A stretch of 64,000 bases of DNA from FEN-299 sp963727765 (GTDB taxonomy: Bacteria > Acidobacteriota > Vicinamibacteria > Vicinamibacterales > Fen-181), in the NCBI GenBank assembly GCA_963727765.1, contig CAVSGZ010000008.1, positions 744,001 to 808,000 on the forward strand, given 5' to 3'. This document shows positions 18,460 through 26,347 of the stretch, piece by piece. The translations under genes and the position numbers were made by a program. The notes beneath the pieces were generated by a model that made no database searches, had not been told where the DNA came from, and saw only the letters and a program-made list of their open reading frames with translations. Position 1 is the stretch's first letter, and every line of letters begins with the position of its first letter.

Positions 18460-19609
18460 TCGACAGCGCCTTCTTCGGCCGCACGCCAATCCCCGGCCGC
18501 GCCGGAATCCTCAGCTTCCCGTCCACGACCGTCGTCCCCTCGAACACGTCGTTGCTGATGAGCAGCGCGCCGTCGAGATCCGCCCAGTCCACCATCGGCG
18601 ACAGGTGCGACGCGGCCGAGATCGCGCACGAGGTCTCGGTCATGCAGCCGAGCATCACCTTCATGCCCAGCGAGCGCGCCAGCACCAGCATCCGCTGCGC
18701 CTCGCGCATGCCGGTCGATTTCATCAGCTTGATGTTGATCCCGCTCACGGCCCCGTAGAGCTTCTTCACGTCCGCCAGCCGCTGGCACGACTCGTCGGCC
18801 ATGATCGGCAACGGGCTCCGCTCGGTCAGCCACGCGAAGTCGGAAAGCGGCGCCTCCTTCGGGAACGGCTGCTCGACAAACATCACGTTCCGCTCCTTGA
18901 GCCACGCGACCTCGTCGAGCGCCTTCTGCTTGTCGGTCCATCCCTGGTTCGCGTCGGCCGTCAGCGGCTTGTCGGTGACCGAGCGGATGGTCTCGATCAT
19001 CTCGTGGTCGTTGTCGCGCCCGATCTTGACCTTGAGGATCTTGAACTCGGCCGCCTCCCGTACCTTCTGGCGCACGACGTCGGGGGTGTCGATCCCGATC
19101 GTGAAACTCGTGTACGGCGCCTTCGCCGCGTCGTAGCCCCAGATGTTGTACCAGGGCTGGCCCATCAGCTTCCCGACCAGGTCGTGAAGGGCGATGTCGA
19201 TCGACGCCTTGGCCGCCGGGTTCCCCGGCGCGATCCGGTCGATGTCGGCGAGGATCGTCTCGAGCTCGAACGGGCTCGAATACCGCGAGAGATCCACCTT
19301 CGCCAGGAAGGCCTGGCAACTGGCCTGCGTCTCGCCGAGGTAGGGCGGCATCGACGCCTCGCCGTAGCCGACGATGCCGTCGTAGGCGATCTCGGTCAGC
19401 ACGTCGGGCGTCGTCGTCCGAGACGAGACGGCAATCGTGAAGACATGCCGTAGCTGAATCGTGAACGGCTTGTAGGTCAGCTTCATCCGGGCCGGCGTCG
19501 CGCGCGCCGGCTTCGGGACGGGCAGCTTCTGGCCGATCGCGACCGAAGGCGCCAGCACTGAGGCGCCCAGCAGGGCGCCGCTCTTCAGGAAATCTCGTCG
19601 GTCGGTCAT
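18449..19609 (-). CDS. Tat-exported dipeptide (L-Ala-D/L-Glu type) epimerase, enolase superfamily
   Basis: 386 residues. The ATG at 19609 begins a twin-arginine signal (TDRRDFLKSGALLGAS). The enolase-superfamily barrel has all expected residues: the Lys pair in KVKIG, Asp in ADANQGW, Glu in FVEQPFP, Asp in IMADES and Lys in NIKLMKSTG, as in muconate-lactonising/dipeptide epimerases. This suggests peptidoglycan-peptide recycling outside the cytoplasm. The stop codon lies inside the REP element at 18433-18459. The frame is open upstream through an amidohydrolase-like relic. Confidence 0.85.
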   Translation of the reverse strand: MTDRRDFLKSGALLGASVLAPSVAIGQKLPVPKPARATPARMKLTYKPFTIQLRHVFTIAVSSRTTTPDVLTEIAYDGIVGYGEASMPPYLGETQASCQAFLAKVDLSRYSSPFELETILADIDRIAPGNPAAKASIDIALHDLVGKLMGQPWYNIWGYDAAKAPYTSFTIGIDTPDVVRQKVREAAEFKILKVKIGRDNDHEMIETIRSVTDKPLTADANQGWTDKQKALDEVAWLKERNVMFVEQPFPKEAPLSDFAWLTERSPLPIMADESCQRLADVKKLYGAVSGINIKLMKSTGMREAQRMLVLARSLGMKVMLGCMTETSCAISAASHLSPMVDWADLDGALLISNDVFEGTTVVDGKLRIPARPGIGVRPKKALSTQG

Positions 19610-19645
19610 GGTGTCTCGCTTCCCGAATCCCGCGTCCGCGGCGGG

Positions 19646-19732
19646 CGCGACGATGTCGGCCAGCAGGCCGGACTTGAGCGTTCCGAACTGATCGGCCTTG
19701 CCGAGCACCGCCGCGTTCACCGACGTGGCGGA
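19646..19732 (-). pseudogene. Relic of an amidohydrolase C-terminus
   Basis: In frame upstream of the epimerase start, the translation contains ATSVNAAVLGKADQFGTLK then SGLLADIVAPAADAG. This matches the usual C-terminal signature of imidazolonepropionase-like amidohydrolases (Thr-x-x-Ala-Ala..., Gly-x-Leu..., Gly-Lys-x-Ala-Asp-Ile-Val). The rest of such a gene is missing upstream, so this is probably the tail of a deleted gene. Confidence 0.55.
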
Positions 19733-19839
19733 TTCGCAAGGACGATCTCCAAGGGGAACGCGCTGCCCAAATCCTAGCAGAGAAACTCGAGAATCCCACA
19801 TGCGCCCGGTGTCGTGAGAGAATCGGGCACAGGTAGAAG

Positions 19840-19870
19840 GGCTCAGGGCTCAAGGCTTAGGGCTCAGGGG
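19840..19870. repeat. Degenerate GGGCTCA tandem repeat
   Basis: About four imperfect copies of a 7-10 nt unit GGGCTCAGG/GGCTTAG directly before tupA. The same unit in the opposite strand (CCTGAGCC) recurs at 27076-27109, 27479-27507 and near 59181. Confidence 0.6.
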
Positions 19871-19877
19871 GAGAGGG

Positions 19878-20840
19878 ATGACGGGCCGACCGAGCACGAC
19901 GCCGCACCGCTCGATGGTCGCATGGCTCGCGGCGTGCGCCGCTGGCGCCGCGATGCTCACCGCTGCGCCTCGGGCGGCCGCGCCGTCCCCGGTGAAGCCG
20001 GGTGTCCTGCGCCTGGCGACGACGACGAGCACGGATGATTCGGGGCTGCTCAGGGAGATCCTCCCGTTGTTCGAGAAACGGTGCGCGTGTCGCGTGGACG
20101 TCATCGCGGTCGGCACCGGCCAGGCGCTCGAGATCGGACGCCGCGGCGACGCCGATGTCGTGCTCGTGCATGCCTACAAGTCCGAGCTGCAGTTTGTCGC
20201 CGAGCGCCACGCGCGCCAGCGGTTCGACGTCATGTACAACGACTTCGTCATCGTCGGCCCCGGTGGCGACCCCGCGAAGATCGCCGGCCGGGCATCGGCG
20301 CGTGAAGCGTTTGCCGCCATTGCCGCCGCGCAGGCGCGGTTCGCGAGCCGAGGCGACAGGTCCGGGACCGAAACGGCGGAGCTGACCATCTGGGCCTCGG
20401 CCGGGCTAAGACCGGCGGGCAGGTGGTACCTCTCGCTCGGGCAGGGGATGGGCGAGACGCTCATCGTGGCGAACGAGCAGCAGGCCTATACACTGAGCGA
20501 CCGTGGCACCTGGCTGGCGATGCGCGACAAGCTGCCGAATCTCAGGCTGCTGTTTGGCGGGCCGTCGATCGCCGAGAATCCGGATGCCGCGCTTCGGAAC
20601 CGCTACGGCGTGATGGAGGTCGATCCGCGCGTGCATCCCGGCGTGAATGCCGACCTCGCCCGGAAGTTCGTCGAGTGGATCGTGTCGCCGGCGACGCAGC
20701 GCCGTATCGCTGAGTTCGGCGTCAAGCGATTCGGGCAGCCGCTCTTCTATCCGGATTCCGAGAGGTGGAAAGCCACTCAGGTCCCTGCCCGGCAGCCCGC
20801 GCCATTCTCCGAATGCTCACCCCCGTGTCCCATCTGCTGA
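19878..20840 (+). CDS. tupA: Tungstate ABC transporter substrate-binding protein
   Basis: Periplasmic oxyanion-binding protein of 320 residues with a signal peptide (about 1-35). The TupA signature LATTTSTDDSGLL near residue 50 supplies the Thr/Ser ligands for tungstate, and RGDRSGTETAEL near 155 the second set. GAGAGGG precedes the ATG at 19878. The C-terminal 20 residues run past the usual family end because the frame reads 28 nt into tupB. Permease and ATPase genes follow in order, which supports the assignment over phosphate- or sulphate-type binding proteins. Confidence 0.88.
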   Translation: MTGRPSTTPHRSMVAWLAACAAGAAMLTAAPRAAAPSPVKPGVLRLATTTSTDDSGLLREILPLFEKRCACRVDVIAVGTGQALEIGRRGDADVVLVHAYKSELQFVAERHARQRFDVMYNDFVIVGPGGDPAKIAGRASAREAFAAIAAAQARFASRGDRSGTETAELTIWASAGLRPAGRWYLSLGQGMGETLIVANEQQAYTLSDRGTWLAMRDKLPNLRLLFGGPSIAENPDAALRNRYGVMEVDPRVHPGVNADLARKFVEWIVSPATQRRIAEFGVKRFGQPLFYPDSERWKATQVPARQPAPFSECSPPCPIC

Positions 20841-21496
20841 CCGAATTCCGCCGGCCCGAGTTGCTGCAGATCGTCGCGCTGACGCTGCGCGTCAGTGGGG
20901 CGGCGCTCCTGCTCGCCACGCTCGTGGGCGTGCCCATCGGCGCCCTGCTGGGCCTGGTCCGCTTCCGCGGCCGGCGCCTGGTGACGCTCGTCCTCTACAC
21001 GGGCATGGGGCTGCCGCCGGTGGTCGTCGGCCTGTTCGTCTATCTCGGCCTGTCGAGCAGCGGGCCGTTCGGCGCGCTCGGGTGGCTGTTCACGCCGACG
21101 GCGATGATCGTGGCGCAGGCCATCATCGCGTTCCCCCTGGTGGCCGGCCTGACGATGAGCGCGGTGGCGGGTGTGGACCGGGCGGTGCATCAGCAGGTGT
21201 TCGCGCTCGGCGCCTCGCGGTGGCAGAGCGCGTGGACCGTGATCCTCGAGGCGCGCGTCGGCGTGACGGCGGCCATCGTCGCCGCCTTCGGGGGGATCAT
21301 CTCCGAAGTCGGCGCCGTCATGCTGGTCGGCGGGAACATCGAGGGGCAGACGCGCGTCCTCACGACGGCCATCGTCCTCTACACGCGGCAGGGGGAATTC
21401 GCCCTGGCGATGGCGCTCGGCATCGTCCTCATCGCCGTGGCCTTCGGCGCCAACGTCTTGCTGCTCAGGCTCCAGGGGAGGCTGGGCGACCGGTGA
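20813..21496 (+). CDS. tupB: Tungstate ABC transporter permease
   Basis: Inner-membrane permease of 227 residues with five or six helices. It has the cytoplasmic EAA-type loop around ASRWQSAWTVILEARVG and the late EGQTRVLTTAIVLYTRQGE typical of TupB. ATG 20813 overlaps the tupA stop by 28 nt; an alternative GTG start at 20765 would add 16 poorly conserved residues. It ends in a GTGA overlap with tupC. Confidence 0.88.
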   Translation: MLTPVSHLLTEFRRPELLQIVALTLRVSGAALLLATLVGVPIGALLGLVRFRGRRLVTLVLYTGMGLPPVVVGLFVYLGLSSSGPFGALGWLFTPTAMIVAQAIIAFPLVAGLTMSAVAGVDRAVHQQVFALGASRWQSAWTVILEARVGVTAAIVAAFGGIISEVGAVMLVGGNIEGQTRVLTTAIVLYTRQGEFALAMALGIVLIAVAFGANVLLLRLQGRLGDR

Positions 21497-22257
21497 CGGC
21501 TGCGCCCGCGCTCTATCGGCTCGAATCGGTCCAGCAGCGCTACGGCGGGCGCGTGGTGCTCGACGTCGATCGCCTGGAGATCCGGCGGGGCGAGACACTG
21601 GCGGTGATTGGCCCCAGCGGTTCGGGCAAGAGCACGCTGCTGCGGCTGCTGCAGTTCCTCGAGCGGCCGAGCGCCGGGCGGATGTGGTTTGACGATCAGC
21701 CGATCGAGGACGAGCCGCCGCTCGACGTCCGGCGTCGGGTGACGACGGTGTTCCAGCGGCCGTTCGTGCTCAACCGGTCGGTACGGGCCAATCTCGCGTT
21801 CGGCTTGCGCGTCCGGGGCTGCTCGAACCGGCCGGCGGAAATCGATCACCTGCTCGACGCGCTCGGCCTGGCGCCGCTCGCGCACGCGCAGGCTCACAGC
21901 CTGTCGGGAGGGGAGATCCAGCGCGTCGCGCTGGCGCGCGCGCTCGCGTTCGGTCCCGAGGTGCTGCTGCTCGACGAGCCGACCGCAAACCTCGATCCGC
22001 GCAACGTGCGCCTGGTCGAGGATCTCATTCGCGAGCGCCAGGCGAACGGCGTCACCGTCGTCCTGGCGACGCACCAGATCTTCCAGGCCCGCCGCCTCGC
22101 GCACCGCGCGGCGCTGCTGCTCGACGGCCAGATCGTGGAGATGGCGCCGACGGCGGAGTTGCTCGATCGGCCGAGCGACCCGCGCACGCGAGCGTTCCTG
22201 AACGGCGACATGGTGTACCAGGGCCCGGGCGCAGGGCTGAAGCCCTGCGCTATCTGA
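21493..22257 (+). CDS. tupC: Tungstate ABC transporter ATP-binding protein
   Basis: ABC ATPase of 254 residues: Walker A GPSGSGKSTLL, Q-loop TVFQRPF, signature LSGGEIQRVALARAL, Walker B VLLLDEPTANLD, H-loop VLATHQ. It begins with GTG inside the GTGA overlap with tupB. The last seven residues (GLKPCAI) are the translation of the 27-nt REP element, so the natural C-terminus has been replaced or extended by the repeat. Confidence 0.9.
   Translation: MTAAPALYRLESVQQRYGGRVVLDVDRLEIRRGETLAVIGPSGSGKSTLLRLLQFLERPSAGRMWFDDQPIEDEPPLDVRRRVTTVFQRPFVLNRSVRANLAFGLRVRGCSNRPAEIDHLLDALGLAPLAHAQAHSLSGGEIQRVALARALAFGPEVLLLDEPTANLDPRNVRLVEDLIRERQANGVTVVLATHQIFQARRLAHRAALLLDGQIVEMAPTAELLDRPSDPRTRAFLNGDMVYQGPGAGLKPCAI
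22230..22256. repeat. 27-nt REP-like palindromic element, copy 2
   Basis: Inverted, identical copy of 18433-18459. It supplies the final codons of tupC. Confidence 0.85.
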
Positions 22258-22280
22258 TCCGAGAAGCACCAGATAGCGCA
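22246..22280. terminator. Bidirectional hairpin between convergent tupC and cbiO
   Basis: TGCGCTATCTG (22246-22256) pairs perfectly with CAGATAGCGCA (22270-22280). Just upstream, GCAGGGCT/AGCCCTGC (22231-22248) forms a second, mutually exclusive stem. It lies just past the tupC stop, about 90 nt beyond the cbiO stop, and could stop transcription from either side. The rest of the gap to 22371 is a degenerate CCCGATTCC/CCCTGAT repeat. Confidence 0.6.
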
Positions 22281-22371
22281 CGAAGCCAGACGGCTGACGG
22301 CGGGCGGCCCTGAATCCTGACTCCCGATTCCCGAATCCTCCGCCCCTCGTCCCTGATCCCCGATCCCTGCG

Positions 22372-23163
22372 TTACAGCCCGTGCGTATGCGGATGCGTGT
22401 GCACTTGTGTGCCGCCGTGGCGGTGGCGGTGGACGTGGATCAGATTCGTACGGTCGAGCAGTTCCTGGTCCTGCAGCAGCTCGGCGGGCGTTCGCTCGGC
22501 GACCAGGCGGCCCTTGTCGAGGACGAAGCAGCGGTCCGCGATCTCGTCGAGGATGCCGAGATGGTGCGTGGCCACGATGACCGACCTGGACCCATCGGCC
22601 CACGTCGTCAGCAGGTCGATGAGCTGGCTCTGGCTGCGCGGGTCGAGGGCGTCGGTGGGCTCGTCGAGCAGCAGCACCTCCGGGTCCAGCACCAGCACGC
22701 TCGCCAGCGCCACGCGCTTCTTCTCGCCGCCAGACAATCGGTGGGGCACGCGGTCCTTCAGGTGGGTCAGCCTCAGCCGCTCGAGCGTGTCCATCACGCG
22801 GGCCCGAATCTCCGCCGGCGGGAGACGCAGCTGCAAGGGGCCGAACGCCACTTCGTCGAAGACGGTGGCGCTAAACAGCTGCACGTCCGGATTCTGGAAG
22901 AGCAGCCCGACGCGTCGGCGGAAGCCGAGGGCGAACGTCTCGTCCGCCAGCCGCGCGGCCGTCAACTCCTCGCCGAGGAAGCGCACGTGCCCGGAGTCGG
23001 GAAGGTAGAGCCCGTCGAGGATCCGCAGCAGCGTCGACTTGCCGGAGCCGTTGGCGCCGAGCAGCCCGATCCGCGTGCCCGCAGGGATCGCCATCGACAG
23101 CCCATCGACAGCGACGATGCGGTTGAAGCGGTAGGTGACGGCATCGAGATCGAAGAGATTCAT
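22372..23163 (-). CDS. cbiO: ECF nickel/cobalt transporter ATPase with His-rich tail
   Basis: Energy-coupling ATPase of 263 residues for a CbiMQO/NikMQO importer. Walker A LLGANGSGKSTLLR, Q-loop GLLFQNPD, signature RLSGGEKKRVALAS, Walker B VLLLDEPTDALD, H-loop IVATHH. The last 21 residues hold eight histidines (HVHRHRHGG, VHTHPHTHGL), a likely Ni/Co-binding tail. The ATG overlaps the cbiQ stop (ATGA). Whether Ni or Co is transported cannot be settled from sequence. Confidence 0.9.
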   Translation of the reverse strand: MNLFDLDAVTYRFNRIVAVDGLSMAIPAGTRIGLLGANGSGKSTLLRILDGLYLPDSGHVRFLGEELTAARLADETFALGFRRRVGLLFQNPDVQLFSATVFDEVAFGPLQLRLPPAEIRARVMDTLERLRLTHLKDRVPHRLSGGEKKRVALASVLVLDPEVLLLDEPTDALDPRSQSQLIDLLTTWADGSRSVIVATHHLGILDEIADRCFVLDKGRLVAERTPAELLQDQELLDRTNLIHVHRHRHGGTQVHTHPHTHGL

Positions 23164-23990
23164 CGGCCTGCCCATATCGCGGCCACCGAAACGGCCGCAC
23201 ACGCCGCCAGCGCCACCCAGTCGGCCCGCGTCATCGCGAAGTCGTCGAGCAGGTGCACCTCGCCTCGAAACCCCCGCGCCTGCATCGCCAGGTACACCTC
23301 GCCGCCGAGTTGCAGGCTCCGTCCCATCAGCACGCCCGCGTGCTGCCCGGCAAGCCGCCGCCGTTCGGGCGCGGTCAGCCGCCCGACCGCACGGCTTCGA
23401 CGCGCGACGAACATGTCGTGCGCCGCCTCGAGCAGCAGCAGGATGTAGCGGTAGGTCATCGCGAGCACCGCGACCATGACGACCGGGACGCCGAAGGCGC
23501 GCAGCGCCTTGAGCACGTGCGACCACGGCGTCGTGAAAACCAGCAGGAACCCGAACGTGGCCGTCGCGGCAACGCGCAGGACCAGGTAGCCGGCCGAGGT
23601 CAGTCCCGTCGAAGTCACGGTCCAGCCCAGGAGAGGCAGCGCGGCGACCTCCGGACCCGGCGTCAGGAACAGCGCCGGCAGCGCGAGCGCGCACGACAGG
23701 CCCACGGCAGCCAGCCAGACGCCGGACAGGAGCGCCATCAATCGGACCTGGGACACCAGCACCAGCACCAGGCCGACGACCAGCAGCGCAGCGATGACGT
23801 CCAACCTGTGCGACAGGACCACGGCCGCGACGAGGGCGAGCAGGCCGGCCAGCTTGACCCTGGGATCGACCGATTGGAGGAGTCCCGGGCGGACGGCTTC
23901 CGCCTCCGCCGCCTCCGCCCGCTCCATCGCGTGGAGGAGTCCGTCGAGCGTGCGCTCGACCGCGCTGCGCCCGGTAGTCCGTCGCATCAC
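23160..23990 (-). CDS. cbiQ: ECF nickel/cobalt transporter T component
   Basis: Transmembrane coupling subunit of 276 residues. It has the two Ala-x-Arg-x-Gly-type coupling motifs that dock onto the ATPases (VARRSRAVG and AMQARGFRG). Four or five hydrophobic helices cover about 45-180. The start is GTG at 23990 (GTGA overlap with cbiM), with an ATG as the second codon at 23987; it ends in an ATGA overlap with cbiO. Confidence 0.9.
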   Translation of the reverse strand: MMRRTTGRSAVERTLDGLLHAMERAEAAEAEAVRPGLLQSVDPRVKLAGLLALVAAVVLSHRLDVIAALLVVGLVLVLVSQVRLMALLSGVWLAAVGLSCALALPALFLTPGPEVAALPLLGWTVTSTGLTSAGYLVLRVAATATFGFLLVFTTPWSHVLKALRAFGVPVVMVAVLAMTYRYILLLLEAAHDMFVARRSRAVGRLTAPERRRLAGQHAGVLMGRSLQLGGEVYLAMQARGFRGEVHLLDDFAMTRADWVALAACAAVSVAAIWAGR

Positions 23991-25087
23991 GTGATCACCT
24001 TATCGGCGTTGCTGCGGCCGCGACGGCGAAGGCGGAGCAGGGCAGTCGCGCCCGCCGTAGCGAGCACGACCAGCCCTGCGCCGAGCATGGCCGACAGCAG
24101 GTATCCCAGCGTCCGGCTGCGGAGGAACGGCGGCGCGTAGTCGGGGAGCGGCGCCGCCCAGACCGTGGCCAGTCGCGCGAGGCCGGCCGGCGGCGCCAGT
24201 GGCGGCGCCTGGTTCAGCGACGCCTCGGCGATGGCGCGGCGCGCGGCGGGGTCGGCCAGTTCGGAGGCGCTCCATTCGCCCCACGCCGCACCGCCGGCCA
24301 GCAGGCCGAGCGGCGTGAGCACGAGCAGCGCCCCCAGCGCGATCCAGAGCGGGCGGAGGCTGCCGGCCGCAGGCGATCCAGTGGCATCTTCGTCGGCGCG
24401 CGCGTGGCGGCCGGCCGTCGTCATCAACAGCACCGGATCGGTGCGCTGAACGAACGCGACGACGCCTCCCGTCAGCACGAACTCGGCGATGCCGGCAAGT
24501 GTCAGGTGGCCGAGCATCATCACCGGCACGGCGACGCTGAGCGGATAGGGGCAGTAGAGCGGGGCGCCAGCCGCGTTGCGGAAGAACATCGGCTGGAGGC
24601 CGAACTCGATCGCGGCGACAAGCGCCGACGCGTTGATGGCGGCGTAGCCGGCCAGTCCGGCGGCCACGACGCGGCGCGCGGAGCCGAGAGCCGACCGGCC
24701 GGCGACGATCCGGTACACCGCGTAGCCGACCAGCGAGCCGACGATCGCCATGTTGAAGCAGTTGGCGCCGAGCGCCGTGATGCCGCCGTCGCCGAAGAAG
24801 AAGGCCTGGATGGCCAGCGCGGTCGAGACAGCGAGGATCGAGGCGGAGGGGCCGAGCACGATCGCGGCCAGCGCCGCCCCCACCGCGTGCCCGGTCGTGC
24901 CGCCGGGCAGCGGGATGTTGAACATCATCACGACGAACGAGAACGCGGCGAACAGCGACAGGCGCGGCACCAGCCGCGCGTTCAGCGTCCGCCTCAGCCG
25001 CCGGAGCGCCGCCCACCAGAACGGCGTGGCGCCCGCGTAGAGCGCCACACAGGTGCCGGGGCTGAGGTACCCGTCCGGGATGTGCAC
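23987..25087 (-). CDS. cbiM: ECF nickel/cobalt transporter substrate component, CbiM/NikM fused to an N-like domain
   Basis: Substrate-capture membrane protein of 366 residues starting MHIPDGYLSP. In the family the amino-terminal Met1/His2 region coordinates the metal. The CbiM core covers about 1-215 (MFNIPLPGGTTGHAVGAALA, FGDGGITALGAN). A C-terminal extension with two helices (about 245-265 and 330-350) around a periplasmic loop resembles NikN/CbiN, so S and N components are fused. No cobalamin or NikR-type element is visible in the 123 nt upstream. Confidence 0.92.
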   Translation of the reverse strand: MHIPDGYLSPGTCVALYAGATPFWWAALRRLRRTLNARLVPRLSLFAAFSFVVMMFNIPLPGGTTGHAVGAALAAIVLGPSASILAVSTALAIQAFFFGDGGITALGANCFNMAIVGSLVGYAVYRIVAGRSALGSARRVVAAGLAGYAAINASALVAAIEFGLQPMFFRNAAGAPLYCPYPLSVAVPVMMLGHLTLAGIAEFVLTGGVVAFVQRTDPVLLMTTAGRHARADEDATGSPAAGSLRPLWIALGALLVLTPLGLLAGGAAWGEWSASELADPAARRAIAEASLNQAPPLAPPAGLARLATVWAAPLPDYAPPFLRSRTLGYLLSAMLGAGLVVLATAGATALLRLRRRGRSNADKVIT

Positions 25088-25210
25088 GACGTGTAGCGTA
25101 GCATGGGGAACAGCGCTCAGCGGATCACGGTCGAGACACGGGATGCCGAATGGCGGGCAGCTGGCAGCGGACCGGGGTCGAACGACAGAGTGCGGGCCGG
25201 TCGTCAGCCG

Positions 25211-26347
25211 TCAGGTACGGTTGAGCACTTCCTCGTAGAACTTCTCGTAGACCGGCACGACCCGGTCCGAGCAGTACCGCTGGCGCACGACCTGCCTGCC
25301 GCCCATTGCGATCCGCCGGTGGAGCTCGGGGTCGCTCAGCAGCGCCAGGCCGGAGGCCGCCATCGCGTCGAGGTCGTCCGGCGGGTGGAGATAGCCGCTG
25401 ACGCCGCTCTCGATGACCTCGGGCAAGCCGCCCACCCGCGAGGCCACCACCGGCACGTCGCACGCCATCGCCTCGAGCGCTGCCAGGCCGAAGCTCTCGG
25501 TGGCGGACGGCAGCAGGAACAGGTCGGCTGCCGACAGGAGGGCGCGCACGTCCTCCTGCTCCCCGATCGTCCGGACATCGTCGATCACGCCACGCTCGCG
25601 GGCGACGGCGAGGCCGTGCGGCAGGTCCGGGCCGTCTCCGACCAGCACGAGCGTCGCCGGGACCTCCCGCCGGATCTTCGCGAACACCTCGACGACGGCC
25701 GGGATCCGCTTGACCGGCCGGTAGTTCGACACGTGCATGACGACGGCGTGGCCAGCCGGCGCGAGCCGCTCCCGCAACTCGCCGGCGTCCACACGGCGAT
25801 GGAGCGTGCAATCGAGGAAGTTCGGGATCACGCGGATGTCGGCGTGGACCGGGAGTCCCTTGTACGTGTCGGCCTTGAGGCTCTCCGAGACGGCCGTCAC
25901 CGCGTCGGACTGGTCGATGCAGAACCCGATCGTCTCCGCGTAGGACGGGTCGCTGCCGACCAGCGTAATGTCGGTGCCGTGCAGAGTGGTCACGACCCGC
26001 GGCACCTTCGCATGGCCCGTCCCGACCAGTACCTGCCTGGCCAGGTAGGCGGCGGTGGCATGGGGGATGGCGTAGTGAGCGTGGATGATGTCGAGGTCGA
26101 TCGCCCGCGCCAGCGCGACGATCGTCGTCGACAGCGAGAGCACGTACTGCGGCTCGCGGAACAGGGGGTAGGACGGCGTGACGACGCGGTGGAACACGAC
26201 GCCGGGCTCATCCTGGCCGAGGCGGAATGGCTGCTCGCGGCTGACCACGTGGATCTCGTGGCCGCGGCGGGCCAGGCACTTGGCGAGCTCGGTGGCGACG
26301 ATGCCGCTGCCACCGACCGAGGCGTAGCAGATGACGGCGATCTTCAC
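25211..26347 (-). CDS. bshA: N-acetyl-alpha-D-glucosaminyl L-malate synthase
   Basis: GT4 glycosyltransferase of 378 residues that joins UDP-GlcNAc to L-malate, the first step of bacillithiol synthesis. BshA hallmarks are clear: CYASVGGSGIVATELAKCLA, the HAHYAIPHATAAYLA and LHGTDITLVG loops, SNYRPVKR and the GT4 E-x7-E region (ATESFGLAALEAMACDVPVV). It starts with GTG in a GTGA overlap with the bshB1 stop. The direct pairing with a BshB1-type deacetylase makes the BshA call strong. Confidence 0.92.
   Translation of the reverse strand: MKIAVICYASVGGSGIVATELAKCLARRGHEIHVVSREQPFRLGQDEPGVVFHRVVTPSYPLFREPQYVLSLSTTIVALARAIDLDIIHAHYAIPHATAAYLARQVLVGTGHAKVPRVVTTLHGTDITLVGSDPSYAETIGFCIDQSDAVTAVSESLKADTYKGLPVHADIRVIPNFLDCTLHRRVDAGELRERLAPAGHAVVMHVSNYRPVKRIPAVVEVFAKIRREVPATLVLVGDGPDLPHGLAVARERGVIDDVRTIGEQEDVRALLSAADLFLLPSATESFGLAALEAMACDVPVVASRVGGLPEVIESGVSGYLHPPDDLDAMAASGLALLSDPELHRRIAMGGRQVVRQRYCSDRVVPVYEKFYEEVLNRT

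Noticed and set aside
19610..19801. N-terminal extension of the epimerase back to 19801
   Set aside because: The extension is an amidohydrolase-like relic followed by the true twin-arginine start at 19609.
24950..25210. Cobalamin riboswitch ahead of cbiM
   Set aside because: Only 123 nt are available and no B12-box-like sequence or supporting stems are seen.
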